NCBI GenBank assembly: GCA_025716815.1
Contig: JAIXMN010000003.1
Coordinates: forward strand, 124,001 to 188,000
Origin: Dichotomocladium elegans
Taxonomy: Eukaryota > Mucoromycota > Mucoromycetes > Mucorales > Lichtheimiaceae
Direction: 5' to 3'
Length of the DNA: 64,000 nt
Part shown: piece by piece, positions 49,976-59,371 of the stretch
Numbering within the stretch: the stretch's first letter is position 1
Layout of the letters: the number at the start of each line of letters is the position of its first letter
Made by a program: the position numbers and the translations under genes
The notes under the pieces: generated by a model
The model's database searches: none
What the model was told of the DNA's origin: nothing
Seen by the model: the letters and a program-made list of their open reading frames with translations, nothing else

Positions 49976-50711
49976 TTTTGGTAGGAGAAGGAAAAACACA
50001 CAAAAGAGCTCTGGATTGGAACCAGCCCTCCTTTGACGTTTTGACAGCGATTTTTTCCCCTGCTTGCCCATCCCATACCATCGATCCTCTCTAGTTTTTT
50101 TTCTTTCTTTTTCAATACATCATCTATCAATGATCGGATGAAATGGCCCATAATTATGAGAACAGGTACCTCGTTTGGTTAGGATGGAAGGAGCAAAAGG
50201 GGTCGAGTATTTCATTGTTGTTTCGCAGGGGTTCAGCGGATGAACGACTGTGATCATTGCATCTGTTATGCGTGATAGCTGTTTAGTTACACAATCCTCA
50301 TGCAATGCATATTTCTTGTTCCTTGGCAAGCGCTCGAGAGACCCGAGAATAGGCTTGGAAGGTCTGCATTTTAGCAAACGGATTTAACTTTCGGACTCTC
50401 GTTACTTAATCCTGCTTGTTGGAGAAGTTGGGTTCGATAAAGTTTTGTCATATCCGCAATTAGCAGCGACTTTCTCATACTTGGTGTATTTGCATGTCCA
50501 TCGATATCTTTGGGCGTAAAATAAGGCGCTGGGAGAGCTGTTTAATATGCAGAGTCTTTAACTTCTTAATCAAATTGGGCAGGGGTAATCCGTCCGGAAG
50601 ATGGCTAATGTTCAGTTTTTTTTTGTTTGCGAAATAAAGACGTTCTTTTTGGGTATCGGAGCGCCAAAGCCAGCGCCAGAACACACGTTTCCGCCCTCGT
50701 TTTCTGCTTGT

Positions 50712-52306
50712 ATGCAAAAAATGATCGATGACTCCTCAGACGATGAAAATCTAGTGCTAGACGATGTGCAAACTCTTCATGTCGCAACACCATTGCTTCA
50801 TGCTCCTAACATGAGCCTCAAACTCAGCTGGTAAGCTTGTCTGTCCTTTGTGTACATGTATGCGCGCGCGCTCGCGCCCGTGTGTGTGTGTGTGTGTGCT
50901 CTCGTATGCTCTCCATTGCTTTCATGCGTAAACATACGGTGACTGATAACCAAGAGCTGGGTGTATTAGCAATATCTTCTATAAAATGGAGAATATCCAG
51001 CCTTCAGGATCGGTCAAAATGAGGTATGTTGATCGTCTTAAAGAGATCGGCAGATGAACCAACACTCATCGACATTTGACAAAATAGGGGCATTGGCAAT
51101 TTTTGCTACCAAGCCGTACAGACTCGAGGGACTGATATTCAACTCGTGTGCGGGTCAACGGTAAACACTGTTCTTGCAGTATCCTATTGCGCGCGTCAAC
51201 TAGGCGTAGAAGCTCTTATTGTGGTACCAAAAACCACCAAGGAGCGGATATGCGACACCATTCGAGGCGATGGATCACAGTTGATCTTGTACGGAGAGGT
51301 TTGTGAATACGCGTATATGTGCATGTGTTTGTGTACCACTTCTCGGACGTCATTACTCAAGGGGTAGTCTATAGGATTGGAGTTCTTCGGAGGCTCATGC
51401 ACGGAAACTGGTCAGAAGGAATGGGTAAGGAATATAATTTGCTTTTGATCAAGGAGGCATGAAGAGAAGCAAATAACGAGAGGGGAGGACGAAGAGGAGG
51501 AAAGACGGAAGTTATTGACTCGGGGATATATTAGCATCTACGTGCCTTCTGCAGACCACGAACACCTATGGCAAGGATACTCTACAATTATTCAAGAACT
51601 CAAAGCACAACTGCACGACGAACCACCAGCAGCCATCATTTGCCCAGTCGGTGGTGGAGGTTTGCTGAATGGTGTTATTATGGGACTACAGGACGCAGGA
51701 TGGAAACAAGTACCAGTGATAGCTGTTGAAACACATGGCAGTAACGCGTTTCAGGCTGCAGTTGTTGCAGGCAAACTAGTGACCTTACCAAAGACGTCGA
51801 CCATTGCATCGAGCCTGGCCGCGAAATCTGTAAGCACAAAATCACTTGAGTTGAGCCTGGCTCACCCGGTGGTCCCATTTGCAGTCAGTGATGCGATGGC
51901 TGCCGACGCAGTGCGGTTATTTGCAGGTATAAATCAGATAGCCGAAAGAGATGGCTAATATTTTATCAATTCAAATATGACTGACTAATATACATCAGAG
52001 GATAACAAGATGCTGGTCGAGGTGGCTGCAGGTGCTGGTCTTTCCCTTTGCTATACACAAATCATCCGAGACATCCTGCCGTCCCTCTCGCCGTCGAGCG
52101 ACGTGGTCGTTCTAGTTACAGGCGGCTCCGATATCAGTTTGGAACAATTAGACGAGTATCGACGGAAGTATATCCATCCTCCAGTGGTGGTGAAAAGCGG
52201 TAGTGAAGTTTTCTTGAAGATGGATGACTCATTGACGAACGTTCGGGACGTGAACGTGGATGATCCCTCGTCCACTGATATACATGTTGCTCTCGGCCAG
52301 CAATAA
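50712..52306 (+). CDS. serine/threonine dehydratase-like PLP enzyme with altered substrate loop
   Basis: Fold-type II PLP protein similar to L-serine dehydratase (SDS/Cha1 group), 377 aa. Exons 50712-50830, 50970-51023, 51088-51298, 51375-51424, 51535-51926, 51999-52306. The PLP lysine is K56 in NIQPSGSVKMRG. The phosphate-binding tetraglycine loop (CPVGGGGLLNG) is at 184-187, and LVTGGSDIS supplies the C-terminal PLP-ring contact. The substrate-carboxylate loop, normally SSGGNAGLA, reads GSTVNTVLA (80-88), losing the glycines. The remainder is intact across six exons, so it may be a pseudoenzyme, a changed specificity, or recent decay. Intron 1 includes a (GT)n run (50880-50899). Normal role: conversion of serine to pyruvate and ammonia. 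Confidence 0.85.
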
Positions 52307-53852
52307 CTCATGAAATTCCAATACCGGAACTCCTGTACTTTTATTTTATTGTATTTTCTATGCATAATCCGGTTTCCTCATATATTAAATGACAGCTGCA
52401 TGCAAATGGTGAACAAACGAACACGTTTTCTCCATTTTCCATGGATAAAAACGACAAGATCGAGGCCACCACACTCTACATAACATTGCCATACCATTCC
52501 ACTGTTGTTTCTTGCCATGGACACGTCGTTAACATGACGAGGGACTATTTTTTGTTTCATTAATGCCCTAGCAACAGTACCGTTGCCTCTTTTGAGATTT
52601 ATTGAATCGCTCCCCATCAAGCATTTAGAAAGAGTGAAAACCCTTTTTTGCCTATTCTGTCCAAACGACCCTTGCCAATAAAGACATTCCTATACACATC
52701 ATATACATATACATACATACATACATACATATATATATATATTTGAAAAGAGAAGAGAGCGAGCGAGAGAAAACAAATTAACATGTTCGAATGAATGCAT
52801 TATGAGCTAATTTTAGACGATCATTGGTAACATCATGCTGCGTAAATTCTCTATTTAGAGGAATGTGGGCTTAGGAAAGAGTAATACATGAGTTATATGA
52901 AAAGACACGGGCAAGCTTGACATAGATAGCATCTGCGTGCACATTCTCCTTGTTCTCCTCCTCCGTTCCCCTCCTGTCACGTCGTCTTCCTGGACCACTT
53001 TGATCAAGGGGTGTCGAGACGTATTGACAGAATGTGGAAATTGTTCAGCCCTCTCGAGCAAATGTCTCCGGGCGACTTTTTAAGGAGGGAAGAAGATTGA
53101 AAGGATAAATCTATCTGTACTACGACTAGATAATGTTTGGAGGGGAGGAACGGAAGAAAGGGGAGAAGAAGTTAATCAGTGAGCGACGGACCAGTTGGCT
53201 GGATGAACGAGAATGGGTTTATCGGATATATGCATAGAAAGAGCTGGTGTATATGTCTGCACGCCCGTTTTGACCTTTTGTCTTTTTACCCCTTGTACCA
53301 AGATTAGCTATCCCAACATAGGGGTGAAAATGTAATATTGAGTTCGGCCCATCTATAGCCTGATCGAGACCATGGCTGAAGAGAGAAAGAGAAAAAGAGG
53401 AGGGGACAGACGCTGATGGTTGTCCCGCAGATTTTCGGGATGATCAAAACAGGTTTTCTCGGCGTAAGAGTCATACTCGTTATAGCCTTCATATACGAAA
53501 GGATATACCGTCCGGGTGGTTATCGTTGATATCTTTGTGCAGTTCTTAGGGAGGCAGGGAGATACGATCAGGTCGAGAGAGAAAGAGTAGAAAGGGGATG
53601 TTATTGCTGTGGAAACAAGCGACGCAACCAAGGGGGAAATATTCGCCAAGGGATGCTCATGAAGAACGAGCCCATCAGTAACATTGTCATTAGCCGGGGA
53701 GTGATGGGAAATAGTATTTAAAGAGGTCTATCGACCGAAGGCAATCAAGAATCCAACTCATCCCACCACATCTCTCTCCCTCCCATCTTAAGCAAAAGTC
53801 TACACCAGTACCCATTCCATCACTTTCTAAACCTTTTATCAACATAATCATC
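52307..53852. other. intergenic interval with microsatellite
   Basis: About 1.5 kb. A (CATA)n/(TA)n microsatellite lies at 52699-52743. A TATTTAAA element at 53715-53722, about 130 bp before the next ATG, is a probable core promoter for the small secreted protein gene. A 98-codon minus-strand frame at 53353-53649 has several cysteines but no ATG context or family I trust. Confidence 0.5.
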
Positions 53853-54151
53853 ATGAAGGCCTCGTTCATCCTTGCTCTTGTCGCCGTCCTCGCTGTTACC
53901 AATGCTGCTCCCTGCGGCAAGAACCACCCCCACACGACTACTCAGGTCCAGACCGTCAATAGTGACAATAACGGCCGTAACCAGGCTGGCGGTTTGGTAA
54001 CTATGCACTGTCCACTTCGCTTTTGGGCTGTGGTTACTGACTGCGGTACTCTTTTTCTTAGATTGGCATTAGTGCTTTGAATGGTCCTATCAATGTTCTC
54101 GGCACCCAAACTCAGACCAGCAGCACCACCATGAACCAGTCCGCCAACTAA
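53853..54151 (+). CDS. small secreted protein 1
   Basis: Predicted secreted protein of 77 aa, exons 53853-53996 and 54062-54151. The start MKASFILALVAVLAVTNAA is a clear signal peptide. The mature part is polar, rich in Thr, Gln and Asn, with a single cysteine and an NVLG motif in exon 2. The codon choice favours C-ending codons (GCC, CTC, GTC, AAC), which in fungi usually marks high expression. The neighbour at 56158 has the same layout: signal peptide, one phase-0 intron, a 90-nt second exon and NVLG. I do not know a named family. A wall-associated or secreted peptide is plausible. Confidence 0.7.
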
Positions 54152-54540
54152 ACCCGTCCCAACATCCACATACACACCTTTTTTTTTCCTTTGAATGGGG
54201 ATGACTTCGTAGCATAGACTCATCACCTCCTTTTACTTTATTATTCTCATCATCTCCATTGTACATGTGTACAGCTCGTGTACGTATGTGTTGAATAAAT
54301 TATTCAGTTCTCCATTCCTTCTCGAAAGTTTCACCATCTACTTATATTCGATGTGGTTTTCGTATCCCTCTCTCTGTACCAGTCAGGCCAAGGATGTGAC
54401 TTTTTTGTTAAATCGCTGTCCCCTACAAGGAGAACCAACCAGAACCCTTCCATGATGCCCCGATTCTACAATACTTTAAACATACACACGATATAAACAG
54501 GATCAGGGAATGTTTTGTTTAGATGCAATGCCTCTCATTC

Positions 54541-54579
<39 letters not shown>

Positions 54580-56077
54580 GCCGCTGCCGCCGATGATAAT
54601 AATGATGATGCGAGAAACCATCTTTGGATCTGTTTTGAGAAGCCCGTCAATATTTTCTTCCTACTAAAACATTCGGTTGAATGTAGTGAGCTTAACAGAA
54701 GTCAGGAGGATTTCTTGATCTATCAGATGTTCTCTCTCTTTTTATCTTTCTTGTGCGACCTTGGATCTTATACTTCTCGTTATCTGCATACAGTCAGCTA
54801 CCGCGAGGAAAGATACTTTACTCCTTAACAACCAGAAGCTACGGAAAAAAAAGGACCTCATCACTCGTATTGCTAGCACTTGGGCTCTCCCTTCCATTCT
54901 CTTAAAACTAAGACTATTCAAAACCCTAGATCAATTGCATCTGCAATCCTTCTTGGTGATACATCTCTAAAGATGAATGTTTTGTATACATGTATGCCGT
55001 TCACACGCGTTTACCATGCGCATCTGCAGTGCATACCTTGAATAAATAATCTCAATAATAAACAGAAAAGATGAAGAGACCTATTTTGGTTTTGCGTCTG
55101 TAGGGAGACTTCATCAGCGTGTCTATTCTAGATACGGCATATAAACAAATTAGTAAGGAGTTGCCTAGGGGAAGGAGAGAGAGAGACAGACAGACAGAGA
55201 GAGAAGGATGCGCGTTGCATTTTCATAAATTGCACAAATGAAAGCTTAGAAATAAATAAACAAGAGATCTTAAAATAAAAGATAGCCAAGCGACAGATGA
55301 CGCAAAAAAGTAAACAAATTCATCATGGATTATTTGTGTAAAGAGAAATGAGTGCATGACTGCGAATATGAGTAAATGGCAGCTGTGTCGTTCATCTGGT
55401 ATGTGTTACCGAGAATGCATTGATTAGCACTACATGACTGTCATCATGATCCAAGTACACCGTATCAGTAAAGAATCACCATAAAGACGAAGGACATGGT
55501 GATTTCATGACGGGTTTGTTTTCCTGTCAGGAGCTGCATAAGGAGTCGAAGTACAGAATACAAACAAGGTTCAAGGAGTACCAAGAAGCGGTATAAGCAA
55601 TCTTGTCTTTAACTCAGAAAGTTTATGAGGTCACCCAAGCCTGCGAGTCCCAAGTTATCTATGAGGCGACACCAAGATGGGCATCGTTGCAAGCAAGACA
55701 TCCGATCCTACAAACTTTAGATTCAGTATACATAACCATCCAACCACGTTACGACTACGCTCACGTCTTCTCAGTACCTTTGCGGAATTATCGGCAAAGG
55801 GGGGGGACGGTGGAGGGAGACAGGGAAAGCGACAGTTCACTAGAAAGGCCGAGATTAAGGAGTAGCCTGTCCACATGCGCGCATACATGAGTACATACAT
55901 GACGCTCTTTGAGCATACAAAGAATATCAATGAACCGCGCTCATGTTGCTACCCCTTACATGCCCATAGACAATACACCGACCACCTTCATACTGGGGTA
56001 AGCGTCATCCATCAACAGCCCCTTGCGTTGACGTTATCCACAATCATTTCTCCCGCGCAAAACGGTGAAAAAAAAGG
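54152..56077. other. intergenic interval between the small secreted protein genes
   Basis: About 1.9 kb. It carries a (GCT)n repeat at 54543-54590, which creates an artefactual polyalanine frame, and a (GA/CAGA)n run at 55174-55206. I see no gene. Confidence 0.5.
54543..54590. repeat. (GCT)n microsatellite
   Basis: About a dozen GCT units followed by imperfect GCC/GCT units. It lies outside any supported gene. Confidence 0.9.
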
Positions 56078-56085
56078 TATATAAA
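56078..56085 (+). promoter_or_regulatory. TATA box of small secreted protein 2
   Basis: TATATAAA, 73-80 bp before the ATG at 56158, embedded in the same AAGGTATATAAACCC 15-mer as the promoter of Zn2Cys6 regulator 1. Confidence 0.6.
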
Positions 56086-56157
56086 CCCTCCATCCATCCG
56101 TCCCTCCATCGAAGTTATCCCACATCCAATCTACTTCTCTACCCAGCAATCTTAACC

Positions 56158-56418
56158 ATGAAGGCCACTTTCTTCCTCGCTCTTGCTGCTCTCTGCGCCG
56201 TTGTTATGGCTGGTGAAACCCAGATCCAGCAGGTCAACACTGGTACTCCCGTTAATGGCCACGGTGTCGTACGTATCTCATGATCCCTTGGTGGTCCTCA
56301 GTCAACAAGCTCACAGTGGTATTTATAGGTCAATGCCGCTGTTGCCAACGGTGTCGATGCCAACGTTCTCGGCAGCTCGCAGAAGAACAACTACATCAAG
56401 CTCAAGCAGGAGAACTAG
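56158..56418 (+). CDS. small secreted protein 2
   Basis: Predicted secreted protein of 66 aa, exons 56158-56268 and 56329-56418. The start MKATFFLALAALCAVVMAG is a signal peptide. The mature part is short, polar and cysteine-free, with QIQQVNTG, an NVLG motif and a basic end (IKLKQEN). Structure parallels small secreted protein 1: near-identical MKA(S/T)F start, phase-0 intron, and a second exon of exactly 29 codons plus stop with NVLG. C-ending codon bias again suggests strong expression. Likely a diverged tandem duplicate; function unknown. Confidence 0.7.
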
Positions 56419-56785
56419 GATCGACCTGTCGATTGGCTGTTCCCCATCCAAGCCCTAAGAGCCCATTTTCTTATCTCTTTATGGGATTTCTATTCCATAG
56501 CAGTTAAACCAGCAGCCTATTATCAGTGTCTAAATAAAAATTATACACCTTTAGTAAGATATACAACATGGCCCTTGGGCAGGCGGGAGTGGCTGTTGAG
56601 ATACGGGTCGAAGTCCTCCATGCCTGTTTTTGATACAATCATGCTGTACTATGGAAGAACTGTCTCTAATTATTCGTTTTATCCTCAGTGCGCGTACTAA
56701 CATACGCGGCATTTCATCATTTATTTCAATGCGTGTCACGATTTTTGAGATGATAATGGATGGTCGAGTCCACTGGCTGGTCCCT

Positions 56786-57940
56786 TTATGATCCACCCCC
56801 GCCAAAGCGCGCAAGTCGCTTTCGACGGATCTCCTCTTGATCCAGCTGCTGCTGGGATTTTGTGCTTCCCTCGATGGCAATTTGCATACCCACGTCCTCG
56901 TCTGCCAAAAGCGAGTAGCCGCGGCCAGAAAATGACATGTTTCCGCTAGGGGGTGCAGAGATGGTTGCTGGGTGAGGTAGTTCTAGTGCTCTTCGATCGG
57001 CTTCGCATTCTCGTAGCATTCCCTTTACAACAAATACAGAGTAGTCTATGGATACAGTAAAAAGTGAGTAACGGAAGACGGTATATGATTCAAGTATAGG
57101 GTACGCACTTTCACTTTGGATTTGATGTAGCAGCATGCCCAAATAGGTCTCGCTGACATGAGCAGGCTCCGGAAGGGTCGAGTTGAGATTATACCATCGC
57201 CATTGGACAGCGAATTTACGTAGTGTGAACCTGGCAAGTGATATCAAAAAGGGGCGAATCAGGAAACGAGTGCTCGCAAAGTAGTCGGCCGGAGGCGGGT
57301 TAGGACCTTACCAGTGCTGATCAAGATTGCATATGAACGCAGTTTCTCTTCTAGAGTACATATTAGACAAGCCTCAATGCGTGCGTGTACGTTATCTTAA
57401 AGAGGGGTGACAACTTGCTCTGGGTGTTCTCTTGCTGTTGCGGCTTCTCTCGAATTCCAGGGCAGAAGCTCCAAATCAAATACGGATAGCGCTTCTTGTA
57501 TGACCTTCAAAGGGATCTCAGCTTGTGATTTGTCTGCGACAAGGAAATAGAGGGCAAGAGCACACATAGCAAAAGCAAGCTTCATACCTGAATCGAAAAG
57601 AAACCCGAATCGTCGTAATTGCAGCCCCGTTGCAGACCTGAGGACAATGCGTTCTCCTGTTCGTCCAGCCGTTTTCCAATTTCAGCAAGCGATGCTGCAG
57701 AAAAGAGGGCGTCTTGGATCAGCGCACTTGAAGCGGCCAGCGCGATTGTAAGACCGGTTATATATGTATAATATGTGCTTGCTGATGTAAGCGTTCGTAA
57801 TTCTTACTTGAGGGCGTGTTGGGCGCACAAAAGGCCTTCTTGCTGAATCCCAAAGCTAAGCGAGTGGTTTGCAGGAACGATTTCCTTTGTTTATTCACGA
57901 AATATACCTTTTCAAAATGAATATAAGGGATCAGGTCCAT
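56786..57940 (-). CDS. ataxin-3-like Josephin deubiquitinase
   Basis: Predicted cysteine protease of the Josephin family that trims ubiquitin, 237 aa. Exons: 57940-57908, 57842-57808, 57726-57588, 57504-57419, 57350-57312, 57230-57109, 57045-56786. The catalytic Cys is C17 in QEGLLCAQHALNALIQ. The catalytic His is H110 in LDQHWFTLRKF, and the Asn in YNLNS is at 127. YDDSGFFSIQVIQEAL and YSVFVVKG are further family landmarks. The tail has a QQQLDQEEIRRKRLARF segment resembling a ubiquitin-interacting motif, and ends in glycines. Relative to human ataxin-3 two residues (RW) are inserted before YNLN. Intron 4 (57351-57418) requires a GC donor (GA|GCAAGT). No polyglutamine tract occurs. Confidence 0.9.
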
Positions 57941-57979
57941 GCTGAAAAGTTGAAAGCGGGGGAACAAAGCCTGCGTATA

Positions 57980-59109
57980 TTATTGTACAACACTATTTAA
58001 AACAAGTGGGGGTGTGGTGTGGTGGTGTGCGCCGAATGGAGCGATCGCTGAGCGTGACGAAGAATGCCCTTGATAGTTCTCCGAGTTGCGTTGGATGATA
58101 TCCTTCAACGGTCCCAAGAGCCGATTGAAGTCATCCTTGCTGAGCGTCACGCACCTGAGCTGACCGACTGCCTTGACGGTGGCCGCTCGTGCCTTGTCGT
58201 GCAACAATGCCAGTTCGCCAAAATAGTCGCCTGTGCATGGTCAACTTCTCGCAACTGCGGTGCGCAAGCCCTATGCATCTCTTTTCTCTACTTGCCTTTG
58301 TGGCACCGGCCCACTTCTCGGATCGTCCCATCGGTCATCTTTTTGAGAATGACCGCCTCGCCATCCTCAACGATGTAAAAGTTGCGACCGACTTCGCCTT
58401 CTTGCATCACGATCGACGCGTCTTCAAAAGCAATGCGCTCGAGCGCATCGGCGATCTTGTGGCGTTCAAAAGAGCCAAGTGACTGTAGGAGCGGGACCTG
58501 GGACAAAATGGATTCATAAAGTTTTCGCTTCTCCAGGGTGCTCGTCATTAGAATGGACCGGAACGTGATGCGGTTGAGCGCCCAAAGGACGGCATCCGCA
58601 GTAGAGACGATCGTGGCCGCCCGAGGGGCGTTGTACAATAGCGCGAGCTCGCCAAAGCTGCCGCCGGGCCCGTACTGAGTCACTAGGTTCTTGTCGATGA
58701 AGCAATCAAACGTACCCGACTCGACAATAAAGTAATAGTCGCCTCGAGCACCCTGTTCGATCACCGTGGTGTCCTTCGACACATGCTTTTCGGCCATAGC
58801 AGCCACGAGACGCGCCGACAGGTCGTCATCGAGGTTTCTGAATAAGAAGTTGTTTTCAGTGGCCTTGTAGATACGCTTCTTTTGATCAGGCGTTTTAGGA
58901 TAATGCCTGAAGTGGGTAAGAGCAGCGACATCGCCCGCCGAAGACGGTGTGGTCTCTGGTTCAAACGACTCACCGCTCACGGATGCACGCCGAGCGCACG
59001 GGTATGAAGGCTTTACCACATGCTCGGGAAGCACTCCAAGCTGGTCATCGCTAGCTGTGGAGGCCCTATGGTGAAGGGGTGGATGTTGTAATTCGGATCG
59101 AAGCATCAT
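57980..59109 (-). CDS. cAMP-dependent protein kinase regulatory subunit
   Basis: Predicted cAMP receptor that inhibits the PKA catalytic subunit, 354 aa. Exons 59109-58296 and 58230-57980. The inhibitor site RRAS is at about 40-43, with Ser where type II subunits are autophosphorylated. Two cyclic-nucleotide-binding domains follow. Domain A has FGELALLYNAPRAAT with the key Glu154 and Arg163; domain B has YFGELALLHDKARAAT with Glu277 and Arg286, so both should bind cAMP. The N-terminal dimerisation/docking domain expected of R subunits is not visible upstream of the inhibitor site, either in the exon or in the 260 bp before it. The intron (58231-58295) uses a GC donor (AAAG|GCAAGT). Start chosen at the first ATG of a double ATG. 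Confidence 0.9.
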
Positions 59110-59371
59110 TGTCAAGCAAAGATAGTGCAATATTTTTCTCTGGTTCTCTTATGCATTGCAAGAAATTGTCATAATTGGCTAGATCGATGGGCGACCATTC
59201 AGCCTGACCATGCCTGAAATGGGCCACAAAGCTGCCATTGGTACGATGCAGATTCTTTTTTTTTTCTCGAAAACTTCTTTTGAGAGTCCGTGCACACTAG
59301 CGCGGACCCGACCTTTCGGAGTTGTACAAACTGTACAGTAGATCCATTTATTTGACCTAGGCTCCTAGCAG

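Noticed and set aside
51159..51177. 19-nt GT...AG stretch inside the serine dehydratase exon 3 as a possible intron
   Set aside because: It is far too short for a spliceosomal intron, and removal shifts the frame away from the conserved AVSYCARQLG.
54523..54828. 101-codon frame with a polyalanine run
   Set aside because: It is created by a GCT microsatellite; the sequence on either side has no protein-like conservation or splice context.
58064..58482. Plus-strand frames of about 100 codons over the PKA-R gene
   Set aside because: They are antisense to the cyclic-nucleotide-binding domains, whose motifs are unambiguous on the minus strand.
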